DNA from: Cyclobacterium sp. SYSU L10401
Lineage (GTDB): Bacteria; Bacteroidota; Bacteroidia; Cytophagales; Cyclobacteriaceae
DNA: 64,000 nt
Direction of reading: 5' to 3'
NCBI RefSeq assembly: GCF_010993705.1
Contig: NZ_WOFO01000006.1
Span: 161,721-225,720 of the forward strand
This document shows, piece by piece, positions 27,525 to 35,154 of the stretch. Made by a program: the position numbers and the translations under genes. Each line of letters begins with the position of its first letter. Within the stretch, counting starts at the first letter, position 1. Below the pieces are notes generated by a model that did not search any database, was not told the origin of the DNA, and saw only the letters and a list, made by a program, of their open reading frames with translations.

Positions 27525-28701
27525 AATTCAAGAACTTGCTGATCAATACAAATCAGACACAATCGATATCAGAAGACACCTGCATGCACACCCGGAGTTA
27601 TCCTTTGAGGAAAACGAAACCGTTGCCTTTGTAGCCGATAAGCTTCGCTCCTTCGGGATCAGCAAGCTCAGTCCCAAAGCAAATACCGGCTTGGTTGCCT
27701 TAATCGAAGGAAAAAACCCATCAAAAAAAACGATTGCCCTGAGAGCAGACATGGATGCGCTTCCCATTACAGAAGCGAACGAGGTGTCTTATAAGTCTAA
27801 AAACCAGGGAGTAATGCACGCCTGTGGTCATGATGTACATACTTCCTCTCTTTTGGGAACGGCCCGAATTTTAAATGAACTCAAAACTGATTTTGAAGGT
27901 ACCATAAAACTGCTTTTTCAACCGGGAGAGGAAAAAGTTCCGGGTGGTGCCGCCATGATGATTGCTGACAAAGCCCTACTGGATCCTAAACCTACTGCCA
28001 TTCTTGGGCAACACGTCATGCCACTGATACCGGTAGGAAAAGTAGGCTTTAGAAAAGGAATGTACATGGCCAGTGCAGATGAACTTTATATCAAAGTCCG
28101 GGGAAAGGGTGGCCACGGTGCCATGCCCGAAACGCTGATAGATCCGGTCTTGATCAGCGCACATATTTTAGTAGCCCTTCAGCAGGTAGTCAGCAGAAAA
28201 GCAGATCCCAAAACACCTTCTGTACTGTCTTTTGGTAAGGTAATAGCCGATGGCGCTACCAATGTCATTCCTAATGAAGTAAATATTGAGGGTACCTTCC
28301 GCACATTGAATGAGGATTGGAGGAAAGCAGCGCATGAACAAATGATTAAAATAGCCAAGGGAATTGCTGAAGGCATGGGAGGAGAAGTCGATTTTGAAGT
28401 TCGCAAGGGCTATCCCTTCCTGAAAAATGAACCTGAGCTTACTGAAAGATCCATACAGGCGGCCAAAGCGTACCTGGGAGAAGAAAATGTAGTGGATCTG
28501 GATATTTGGATGGCTGCGGAGGACTTTTCCTATTATACCCAGGAAATGGACGGATGCTTTTACAGGCTGGGTACCAGGAATGAAGGTAAAGGAATTGTCT
28601 CAGGGGTACATACACCCACCTTTGACATTGACGAAGATGCGTTGGGTTTAAGCACCGGCTTAATGGCCTGGTTGGCATTGGAAGAATTAAAACACAGCTG
28701 A
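27511..28701 (+). CDS. M20-family metallopeptidase / amidohydrolase
   Basis: Di-zinc hydrolase of 396 residues in the M20D group (hippurate, indole-acetyl-amino acid and N-acyl amino acid amidohydrolases). Metal and catalytic residues appear in ACGHDVHTSS near residue 102, FQPGEEKVPGG near residue 136 (catalytic Glu), GQHVMP near residue 165 and HTP near the C-terminus. The dimerisation insert occupies about residues 185-295. No signal peptide is visible, so it is cytoplasmic. It overlaps the SPOR-like gene by 14 bp. The natural substrate is not known. Confidence 0.9.
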   Translation: MLKNKIQELADQYKSDTIDIRRHLHAHPELSFEENETVAFVADKLRSFGISKLSPKANTGLVALIEGKNPSKKTIALRADMDALPITEANEVSYKSKNQGVMHACGHDVHTSSLLGTARILNELKTDFEGTIKLLFQPGEEKVPGGAAMMIADKALLDPKPTAILGQHVMPLIPVGKVGFRKGMYMASADELYIKVRGKGGHGAMPETLIDPVLISAHILVALQQVVSRKADPKTPSVLSFGKVIADGATNVIPNEVNIEGTFRTLNEDWRKAAHEQMIKIAKGIAEGMGGEVDFEVRKGYPFLKNEPELTERSIQAAKAYLGEENVVDLDIWMAAEDFSYYTQEMDGCFYRLGTRNEGKGIVSGVHTPTFDIDEDALGLSTGLMAWLALEELKHS

Positions 28702-28724
28702 TTTAAGCTTTCTTAATCACAGAA

Positions 28725-29495
28725 ATGAAAAGTACCGCACTTAGCCTGATTCTTACGGCAGGCCTCATTTTGAATTGTTTTGCATGGGGACAAACAGGCC
28801 ATCGCGTAGTAGGTCAGATAGCAAGCTGGCACCTCAGCAAAAAAGCAAGCAAAAACATTCAGGCCATCCTAGGGCCCGAATCATTGGCCATGGTGTCTAC
28901 CTGGATGGACGAGATCAAATCCGACCCCAGTTACGATTACCTGAACTCCTGGCATTACCTCACAGTAAAAGCGGGAGAAGGCTACAATCCGGATTTGCAG
29001 GAAAAAGATGGAGATGCCTACGGCAAAACCAAAATGATCATCGCTGCCTTAAAAGGCGGAAAATTAGATGCAGACCAAAAGGCTGCCTACCTCAAAATGC
29101 TGGTACATTTGGTAGGAGACCTGCATCAGCCACTTCATGTAGGAACTGGAGAAGACAGGGGAGGAAATGATGTAAAGGTTAGCTACTTTAACGATCGCAC
29201 CAATTTGCATGCGGTATGGGACAGTAAAGTGATTGATGGAAAGAACCTGAGCTATACCGAACTGGCTGACCACCTCAACAGAAGGGTCAATAAAGCCCTT
29301 ATTCGAAAATATCAGAATGACCCTCTGGAAAAGTGGCTGCAAGAGGCCGTGGATTTGCGTCCCGTTATTTATGATTTGCCGGAAGATGGTAAGCTTTTTT
29401 ATGACTACGGTTACCAAACCTATCCCATCATGGAACAACAGTTGCTGGCAGGAGGCATACGACTTGCCGGTATTCTCAACGAAATTTTCGGATGA
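28725..29495 (+). CDS. S1/P1 nuclease family protein
   Basis: Zinc-dependent nuclease of 256 residues with a signal peptide (about 1-20, ending in CFA). Cleavage would expose WGQTGH, placing the Trp whose backbone amine and carbonyl bind zinc at the mature N-terminus, as in P1 nuclease. Other zinc ligands are visible in STWMDEIK, NSWHYLT, HLVGDLHQPLHVG near residue 127 and GGNDVKVSYF. It degrades single-stranded DNA and RNA in the periplasm or outside, supplying nucleotides and phosphate. Length is typical. It lies 23 bp after the M20 gene. Confidence 0.93.
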   Translation: MKSTALSLILTAGLILNCFAWGQTGHRVVGQIASWHLSKKASKNIQAILGPESLAMVSTWMDEIKSDPSYDYLNSWHYLTVKAGEGYNPDLQEKDGDAYGKTKMIIAALKGGKLDADQKAAYLKMLVHLVGDLHQPLHVGTGEDRGGNDVKVSYFNDRTNLHAVWDSKVIDGKNLSYTELADHLNRRVNKALIRKYQNDPLEKWLQEAVDLRPVIYDLPEDGKLFYDYGYQTYPIMEQQLLAGGIRLAGILNEIFG

Positions 29496-29498
29496 AGC

Positions 29499-30191
29499 TC
29501 AATTGCCGGCAGCAATCGCAATAAAATCGATTGAATGGGGCTGATGCTCCTGAAGGGTTTTTGCGCATGCAGCCAGGGTCGCACCAGTGGTCAGCACATC
29601 ATCCACCAAAAGTATTTTTTTACCCTTGATTTCCTCTGAGTTGCAGGCTTCAAAAACCTCAGCTACATTTTCCCACCTTTCCATCCTGCTTTTATTCGTT
29701 TGGGTTTGGGTAGGAGTTTTCCTAATCAAATGGTTGGAACAGGTAATTTTCAAACCAGTAGCCATTCCCAAAGCAAACTGTTCACTTTGATTGTAGCCTC
29801 TTTTTAAGCGCTTTTTGTAATGCAGGGGGACCGGCACTACCTCATTCCAGGATTCGTTGAACCCATTTTCCCATAAAAATGAACCATACATCTGGCCCAA
29901 AATCTTAGCCAATAAAGGTTTATTTTTATATTTGATCTGGTGCAACACTTTTTGGCTCAACCCTTTTTTTGAAAATCGCAGGTAGGACATTACCCTATCT
30001 ACCGGAGCTAAGCCCAAAACCTTATTTTTCAAATCATTGTCTCTGGGCACAAGGTGGTAATTGGTGATTGGCAATTGGGAAATACAAATTTTACACAACT
30101 GACTTTCAAAGGGAAAAAGGCTTCGCTTGCATATGCAACAGGTTTCCGGAAAAACCAGGGATAAAAAATCTTGCCAATAATTGAAACGCAT
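29499..30191 (-). CDS. comF: ComF-family phosphoribosyltransferase-like protein
   Basis: Protein of 230 residues, in opposite orientation to its neighbours and ending 3 bp from the nuclease stop. The N-terminus has the ComF zinc ribbon (CCICKRSLFPFESQLCKIC, about residues 18-36). The C-terminal half is a phosphoribosyltransferase fold with the PRPP loop ILLVDDVLTTGAT near residue 193. ComF proteins are needed for DNA uptake in naturally competent bacteria; other homologues (GntX) link to nucleotide or gluconate use. Being next to a nuclease is suggestive but may be chance. Confidence 0.9.
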   Translation of the reverse strand: MRFNYWQDFLSLVFPETCCICKRSLFPFESQLCKICISQLPITNYHLVPRDNDLKNKVLGLAPVDRVMSYLRFSKKGLSQKVLHQIKYKNKPLLAKILGQMYGSFLWENGFNESWNEVVPVPLHYKKRLKRGYNQSEQFALGMATGLKITCSNHLIRKTPTQTQTNKSRMERWENVAEVFEACNSEEIKGKKILLVDDVLTTGATLAACAKTLQEHQPHSIDFIAIAAGN

Positions 30192-30234
30192 ACCTAATTT
30201 GGGTTGTTTTTAAGTATTGAGCCATTATACCTGT

Positions 30235-30242
30235 TATATTTG
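30235..30242 (+). promoter_or_regulatory. TAnnTTTG -7 box upstream of the xth operon
   Basis: TATATTTG, a perfect match to the Bacteroidota -7 element, in the divergent gap between comF and the plus-strand genes. The -33 element is unclear: a TTG at 30217 is only 15 bp away. Transcription from it would begin close to the ATG at 30247. Confidence 0.45.
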
Positions 30243-30246
30243 CAGG

Positions 30247-30330
30247 ATGCAGACCGTTATGAATTTAGGTAAAATTCGTAAAGGAAAAAAGGGCGGGGCA
30301 ATGGTAAACGCAATTAAAAATCTTTCATGA
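30247..30330 (+). CDS. possible 27-codon basic leader frame
   Basis: ATG at 30247 to TGA at 30330, abutting the ATG of the next gene at 30331. The peptide has a basic centre GKIRKGKKGG (about residues 8-17) and no recognisable family. It sits 5 bp after a -7 promoter box, so the transcript would be nearly leaderless. A second in-frame ATG is at 30259. It may be a leader peptide or a chance frame in the 5' untranslated region. Confidence 0.25.
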   Translation: MQTVMNLGKIRKGKKGGAMVNAIKNLS

Positions 30331-30696
30331 ATGGCATTATTAAAAAAGGATCTGGATCTTGAAAAGAGATGGGGAAAACTACTGGAAGGCCTGGGGGAAA
30401 TCTTCGGTAAAAAACCTGCCGACTTAAATGCCGTACTCTTTATTATTGGTGTTCAGGAATTGGGTAAGGGGCCCCGACATTTTTCAAAAGAGGAAAAGCA
30501 AGATTTGATGCATATTGCCACTTGTAAACTCCTGAGCTTGTCAGGGTTTTATACCTTGGATTTTATTGATCAGGATGGCTGGCCTCACTGGAAATTGGAA
30601 AAATCCTTACCGCATTTGAACGCCACAGAACAGGAAAAATTATTGAAAATCCATGTTTTGGAGTATTTTGAAGAAGAATTTGAAATAGACATTTAA
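30331..30696 (+). CDS. conserved hypothetical protein
   Basis: I do not recognise a named domain. The protein has 121 residues, is acidic, predicted mostly helical, soluble and without a signal peptide. Distinct stretches are LNAVLFIIGVQELGKG near residue 33 and QDGWPHWKLEKSLPHL near residue 81. Its stop overlaps the ATG of xth by one base, so it is co-translated with exonuclease III. That context makes a cytoplasmic, possibly DNA-related role conceivable but unproven. Confidence 0.7.
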   Translation: MALLKKDLDLEKRWGKLLEGLGEIFGKKPADLNAVLFIIGVQELGKGPRHFSKEEKQDLMHIATCKLLSLSGFYTLDFIDQDGWPHWKLEKSLPHLNATEQEKLLKIHVLEYFEEEFEIDI

Positions 30697-31457
30697 TGAA
30701 GATCATATCGTACAATGTCAATGGTATCAGGGCAGCCATCAAAAAAGGTTTTGTAGAATGGTTAAGAGATGCTGACCCGGATATCATTGGGCTACAGGAA
30801 ATAAAATCCCTGGAGAATCAAATTGACACCAACATATTTAAAGACATGGGATACCATGTCTACTGGTATCCGGCGGTAAAAAAGGGATACAGCGGGGTAG
30901 CCATTTTGAGTAAAATGCCGGCCAATAAGGTTACCTATGGAGTAGGCATGGATGCCTATGATGATGAAGGGAGGATGTTAAGGGCTGACTACAATGAATT
31001 CTCTTTTATCAGTGCCTATTTCCCTTCAGGGACTACAGGAGATATCCGCCAGGATTTCAAATACAGATTTCTGGACGACATTTACCATTACAGCCAGGAC
31101 CTGATAAAGGAATACCCCGATATGATCATTAGCGGAGATTACAACATTTGCCACAAAGCCATTGACATACACAATCCCATTTCCAATAAAAACACATCCG
31201 GATTTCTACCGGATGAGCGGGCTTGGATGGATAAATTAACATCTTCTGGATTAGATGACAGCTTCCGGTTAATGAACAAGGAACCCCATCAGTACAGTTG
31301 GTGGAGTTATCGCGCAAACGCCAGGGCCAATAATAAAGGATGGCGGATAGATTACCATATGACTACACCATCCATAAGCAAAAAGATAAAAGGTGCAAGC
31401 ATATTACAACAGGTTCATCACTCAGACCATTGCCCGATTAGCCTGGAATTGAAATAG
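30696..31457 (+). CDS. xth: exodeoxyribonuclease III
   Basis: DNA-repair nuclease of 253 residues with AP endonuclease and 3'-5' exonuclease activity. Family motifs: NVNGIRAAIKKGF near residue 6, GLQEIK near residue 31 (metal-binding Glu), SGDYN near residue 146, WWSYRANARANNKGWRIDY near residue 204 and the catalytic HHSDHCPI near the C-terminus. Length matches ExoA/XthA enzymes. It overlaps the upstream hypothetical gene by one base. Confidence 0.96.
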   Translation: MKIISYNVNGIRAAIKKGFVEWLRDADPDIIGLQEIKSLENQIDTNIFKDMGYHVYWYPAVKKGYSGVAILSKMPANKVTYGVGMDAYDDEGRMLRADYNEFSFISAYFPSGTTGDIRQDFKYRFLDDIYHYSQDLIKEYPDMIISGDYNICHKAIDIHNPISNKNTSGFLPDERAWMDKLTSSGLDDSFRLMNKEPHQYSWWSYRANARANNKGWRIDYHMTTPSISKKIKGASILQQVHHSDHCPISLELK

Positions 31458-31467
31458 TAAATAAAAA

Positions 31468-31483
31468 TTTAATCATGATTAAA
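31468..31483. promoter_or_regulatory. 16-bp perfect palindrome upstream of the RsbW-like gene
   Basis: TTTAATCATGATTAAA is its own reverse complement and ends 13 bp before the ATG at 31497. It may be a binding site for a dimeric regulator. It lacks the GC stem and T run of a good terminator. Confidence 0.3.
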
Positions 31484-31496
31484 GCCTAAAAGATCA

Positions 31497-31898
31497 ATGA
31501 AATCAATAAAAATTTCTATTCCATCTATTATTGAAAATATAACTATTATTGAAAGTTTCATTGACAATGCCAAGGAAAAGTTTCAAATCAGTGATGACAT
31601 TTACGGCAATATCATGATTTCGGTAACTGAATGCGTGAGTAATGCCATTATTCATGGAAACAAGGAAGACAAGAAGAAGTCCGTACGCTTGGAGCTCCGT
31701 TTCCTGGAGGATCAGTTGAAATTTATCATTGAAGACGAAGGCCTGGGCTATGACTACCAACACTTGAATGACCCGACCTCTCCTGAAAACCTGGAAAAGT
31801 CGGGCGGCCGCGGCGTATTTATCATGAAGCACCTATGTGATGAAATCCATTTCGAAAATGAAGGAAGTAAAATAACACTTACTTTTTACATGAATTGA
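31497..31898 (+). CDS. RsbW-like serine kinase / anti-sigma factor ATPase
   Basis: Single-domain GHKL (HATPase_c_2) protein of 133 residues. The N box is SVTECVSNAIIHGN near residue 41, the G1 box EDEGLGYD near residue 79 and the G2 box GGRGVFIMKHL near residue 102. Proteins of this size bind ATP and either phosphorylate an anti-anti-sigma partner or sequester a sigma factor. No sigma factor or STAS partner lies nearby, so the target is unknown. In Bacteroidota this gene often sits before ybeY, which here starts 1 bp after its stop. Confidence 0.85.
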   Translation: MKSIKISIPSIIENITIIESFIDNAKEKFQISDDIYGNIMISVTECVSNAIIHGNKEDKKKSVRLELRFLEDQLKFIIEDEGLGYDYQHLNDPTSPENLEKSGGRGVFIMKHLCDEIHFENEGSKITLTFYMN

Positions 31899-31899
31899 T

Positions 31900-32352
31900 A
31901 TGGCCATACATTTTTTTGAAGAAGGTATCCAGTCAAAAATAACCCAGAAACGGAAAATAAAGCTTTGGATCACAGAAATAGCGAAAGAGAAAAAATTCCG
32001 CATCCAGACACTCAATTATGTCTTTTGCACAGATGATTACTTATTAGAGATCAACAAAAATTACCTAAACCATGATACCTACACAGATATCATCACGTTT
32101 GATCAATCAGAGTTCGAAGGAGAAATAGAAGGAGACATCTACATCAGCATTGACCGGGTAAAGGAGAATAGTAAAATTCTCGAGACAAAATACGAAGAAG
32201 AACTACTAAGGGTTTTGATACACGGATTACTTCACCTCTGTGGTTACAAAGATAAAAACCAACGAGAAAAAGAAACCATGCGAAGGGAAGAAGAAAAGGC
32301 GATGAACTTGTTTCAAAACCTAGGTGTTCCACGTGGAACACCGAATCAATAA
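31900..32352 (+). CDS. ybeY: endoribonuclease YbeY (rRNA maturation factor)
   Basis: Zinc-dependent RNase of 150 residues involved in 16S rRNA 3' processing and ribosome quality control. The active-site motif is HGLLHLCGYKDK near residue 107. The first two histidines of the usual H-x3-H-x5-H set are present but the third is replaced in the KDK sequence, a variation I recall in Bacteroidota YbeY. The last residues (VPRGTPNQ) are encoded by a parS palindrome, so the tail is set by a chromosome segregation site. It is followed by mnmG. Confidence 0.9.
   Translation: MAIHFFEEGIQSKITQKRKIKLWITEIAKEKKFRIQTLNYVFCTDDYLLEINKNYLNHDTYTDIITFDQSEFEGEIEGDIYISIDRVKENSKILETKYEEELLRVLIHGLLHLCGYKDKNQREKETMRREEEKAMNLFQNLGVPRGTPNQ
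32323..32342. other. parS centromere-like site 1 (ParB binding)
   Basis: TGTTCCACGTGGAACA at 32325-32340 is a perfect 16-bp palindrome, extended to 20 bp by GG and CC flanks. It matches the widely conserved ParB site (TGTTnCACGTGnAACA type). It lies inside the last codons of ybeY. ParB loads here and spreads to organise and segregate the origin region. Confidence 0.9.
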
Positions 32353-32370
32353 ATACAAATACAACACAAG

Positions 32371-32386
32371 TGTTTCACGTGGAACA
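32371..32386. other. parS centromere-like site 2 (ParB binding)
   Basis: TGTTTCACGTGGAACA, one base away from a perfect palindrome, 46 bp after site 1 and 17 bp before the probable mnmG start. Translating it as coding sequence gives the MFHVEHL leader often found in over-extended gene calls. Confidence 0.88.
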
Positions 32387-32402
32387 CCTGAAAATTGACA
32401 AT

Positions 32403-34268
32403 ATGTTTCCAGTATATGATGTTATAGTAGTAGGAGCAGGGCATGCCGGCTGTGAAGCGGCTCATGCAGCAGCAAAGATGGGCTCAAAGGTATTGCTATG
32501 TACCATGAACATGAATACCATAGCCCAGATGTCTTGTAATCCTGCTATGGGAGGAGTAGCAAAGGGTCAGATCGTTAGAGAAATTGATGCACTCGGCGGA
32601 AAGTCAGGAATAATCTCGGACAAGTCCATGATTCAATTCCGAATGCTGAATAGATCTAAAGGGCCAGCCATGTGGTCCCCCAGAAGTCAGAATGATAGGA
32701 TGCGTTTTGCTGAAGAATGGCGACTTGCTTTAGAAAGTACTCCCAATATAGATTTCTGGCAAGAAATGGTAACGGGCATAATCGTTAAAGATAAAAGAAT
32801 CAAGGGTGTCCGAACCAGCCTGGGACTGGAGATTCAAGCCAAATCAGTGGTATTAACTAATGGAACATTCCTCAACGGTATCATCCATATAGGAGAAAAA
32901 CAAATGGGTGGTGGTAGGACAGGAGAGAGGGCAGCAAAAGGCATCACGGAAAACCTATTGGAACTAGGTTTCGAATCAGGTAGGATGAAAACAGGTACGC
33001 CTCCCAGAGTAGACGGAAGAAGCCTGAATTATGAGGTGATGGAAATCCAGGAGGGAGATGAAAACCCCGAAAAATTCTCTTATTCAGACACAACACTAGC
33101 GCCCTTAAAGCAAAAAAGCTGCTGGATCACCTATACAAATAAAGAAGTTCATGAAACACTGTCAGAAGGATTTGACAGGTCTCCCATGTTTAATGGTAGA
33201 ATACAAGGATTAGGCCCCAGGTACTGTCCATCCATTGAAGACAAAATCAACCGCTTTGCAGAAAGGGAAAGACACCAGATATTTGTAGAACCGGAAGGGT
33301 GGGACACTGTAGAAATATATGTGAATGGTTTCTCTACTTCCTTACCAGAGGATGTACAGCTAAAAGCACTTCGGAAAATAACAGGATTCGAAAAAGCAAA
33401 AATGTTCAGACCAGGCTATGCCATAGAATACGATTATTTTCCTCCCACACAATTGAAACTGAGTCTGGAAACAAAACTGATTGACAACCTCTTTTTTGCC
33501 GGACAGATAAACGGCACAACAGGATATGAGGAGGCAGCGTCACAGGGATTGATTGCAGGTATTAATGCACACAATAAAGTAAAAGAGATAGAACCTTTTA
33601 TATTGAAGAGGTCTGAGGCATATATTGGGGTTTTAATCGATGATTTGATCAACAAGGGCACAGAAGAACCTTACCGCATGTTTACTTCAAGGGCTGAGTT
33701 TCGTCTATTGCTAAGGCAGGATAATGCAGACCTGCGACTAACTCCCTATGGATATGAAATGGGACTGGCAGATGAAAGGGATTTTCTCCGCACAAAAGAT
33801 AAAGAATCAAAAACGGATGAACTCATTAACAAATTAGAAAAAACCCGCTTGTCTCCTGACACAATCAATCCAGGACTTATCAAACACCAAACAGCCCCGA
33901 TTAAGGAAAACATCACAGTCGAAAAATTACTTAAAAGGCCCCAGTTAGGAATAAACGATATAGCACAGATGAACGATTCCTTAAGAGAAGAACTGTCCCA
34001 ATATGGTAAAAATATCCTTGAACAGGCCGAAATACAGATCAAATACAGGTCATATATAGATAAGGAAAGGCAAATGGTCGAAAAAATTAGCAACCTCGAC
34101 CAATTGAAAATTCCGAATCACATGGATTATAGTTCTATCAAAGCACTGTCTGCTGAAGGACGACAAAAATTGGGGAAAATCAAACCTGAAACTATTGGAC
34201 AGGCATCCAGGATAAGCGGTGTATCCCCCGCAGATATGTCAATTTTAACCATCTACTTAGGAAGATAA
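32403..34268 (+). CDS. mnmG: tRNA uridine-5-carboxymethylaminomethyl modification enzyme MnmG (GidA)
   Basis: FAD enzyme of 621 residues that, with MnmE, modifies the wobble uridine of several tRNAs. The dinucleotide fold VVGAGHAGCEAA is near residue 9, family signatures GRGxR-type GRTGERAAKG near residue 178 and GQINGTTGYEEAASQG near residue 370. I choose ATG 32403 (MFPVYDV) because the frame extension upstream starts at GTG 32370 and merely reads through parS site 2. mnmG is frequently close to the replication origin, in line with the two parS sites and the DnaA-box cluster 2.6 kb downstream. The next gene follows after 1 bp. Confidence 0.96.
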   Translation: MFPVYDVIVVGAGHAGCEAAHAAAKMGSKVLLCTMNMNTIAQMSCNPAMGGVAKGQIVREIDALGGKSGIISDKSMIQFRMLNRSKGPAMWSPRSQNDRMRFAEEWRLALESTPNIDFWQEMVTGIIVKDKRIKGVRTSLGLEIQAKSVVLTNGTFLNGIIHIGEKQMGGGRTGERAAKGITENLLELGFESGRMKTGTPPRVDGRSLNYEVMEIQEGDENPEKFSYSDTTLAPLKQKSCWITYTNKEVHETLSEGFDRSPMFNGRIQGLGPRYCPSIEDKINRFAERERHQIFVEPEGWDTVEIYVNGFSTSLPEDVQLKALRKITGFEKAKMFRPGYAIEYDYFPPTQLKLSLETKLIDNLFFAGQINGTTGYEEAASQGLIAGINAHNKVKEIEPFILKRSEAYIGVLIDDLINKGTEEPYRMFTSRAEFRLLLRQDNADLRLTPYGYEMGLADERDFLRTKDKESKTDELINKLEKTRLSPDTINPGLIKHQTAPIKENITVEKLLKRPQLGINDIAQMNDSLREELSQYGKNILEQAEIQIKYRSYIDKERQMVEKISNLDQLKIPNHMDYSSIKALSAEGRQKLGKIKPETIGQASRISGVSPADMSILTIYLGR

Positions 34269-34269
34269 A

Positions 34270-35154
34270 ATGTATGAAAGATTAACCAAATGTCCACTTT
34301 GCAAAAGTGGACTTTTTATTAATCACATGGTCGTAAAGGATCATGCCATTAGTAAAGAATCATTCATTATATGCGCCTGCAAAAACTGTCAGTTATGGTT
34401 TACCAATCCCAGACCAGATGAGAAAAATATTGCCAAATATTACAATGGAGAAAACTATATATCTCACCAAAATAAAAACAAAGGAATTACAGATCTCATT
34501 TATAGGGTTGTAAGAAAATACACACTGAGACAAAAGCTAAAACAAATCAACTCCCGTTCCAAACACAGAGGGAAGCTACTGGATTATGGTTGTGGCCTGG
34601 GCAATTTTGTAAAAGTTTGCCAGGAAAACGGATGGACAGCTTACGGTATGGAACCCAATGAACAAGCCGCTCAAATAGCCATAAATCAAACCAAAATAAA
34701 CCTGATAAAAGATCTAACAGCTTTAGAAACAGAAAAAAAATTTGATGTAATTACGCTCTTTCATGTGTTGGAACACATCCATCAGCTTAATAAAACGGTA
34801 AAAGTTCTATTAAGCAAACTAAAAAAAAGAGGACTGCTTTTTATCGCCGTACCCAACAGGGAATCACAGGACGCCACCTATTTTAAGGAAAACTGGGCTG
34901 CCCTGGACGTACCAAGGCATCTGTACCATTTCAATGAAACGTCGATGAAATACCTGGCAGAGAAAAATGATTGTAGAATTACAGAAATTTTACCCATGAC
35001 CTTTGATAGCTATTACGTATCCCTGCTAAGCCACCAATACTCCGGATCAGACAACAACTATCTAAAGGCATTGAAATCTGGCTATCTATCCAATAAGGCT
35101 GCCAAAAAAAATAACAATTATTCAAGCTTACTTTTCATTATCAAAAAGAAATGA
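34270..35154 (+). CDS. class I SAM-dependent methyltransferase with N-terminal zinc ribbon
   Basis: Protein of 294 residues. The N-terminus has CPLCKSG (about residue 8) and CACKNCQLWFTNPRP (about residue 36), a zinc-ribbon module common in methyltransferases of the Methyltransf_23 type. Motif I is LLDYGCGLGNF near residue 99 and the post-motif acidic strand FDVITLFHVLEH near residue 157. Related proteins methylate sugars, lipids or small metabolites. The stop overlaps the ATG of the next gene as ATGA. The target is unknown. Confidence 0.85.
   Translation: MYERLTKCPLCKSGLFINHMVVKDHAISKESFIICACKNCQLWFTNPRPDEKNIAKYYNGENYISHQNKNKGITDLIYRVVRKYTLRQKLKQINSRSKHRGKLLDYGCGLGNFVKVCQENGWTAYGMEPNEQAAQIAINQTKINLIKDLTALETEKKFDVITLFHVLEHIHQLNKTVKVLLSKLKKRGLLFIAVPNRESQDATYFKENWAALDVPRHLYHFNETSMKYLAEKNDCRITEILPMTFDSYYVSLLSHQYSGSDNNYLKALKSGYLSNKAAKKNNNYSSLLFIIKKK

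Noticed and set aside
32370..32402. N-terminal extension of MnmG from GTG (MFHVEHL...)
   Set aside because: It is a translation of parS site 2; the conserved MnmG start is the ATG at 32403.
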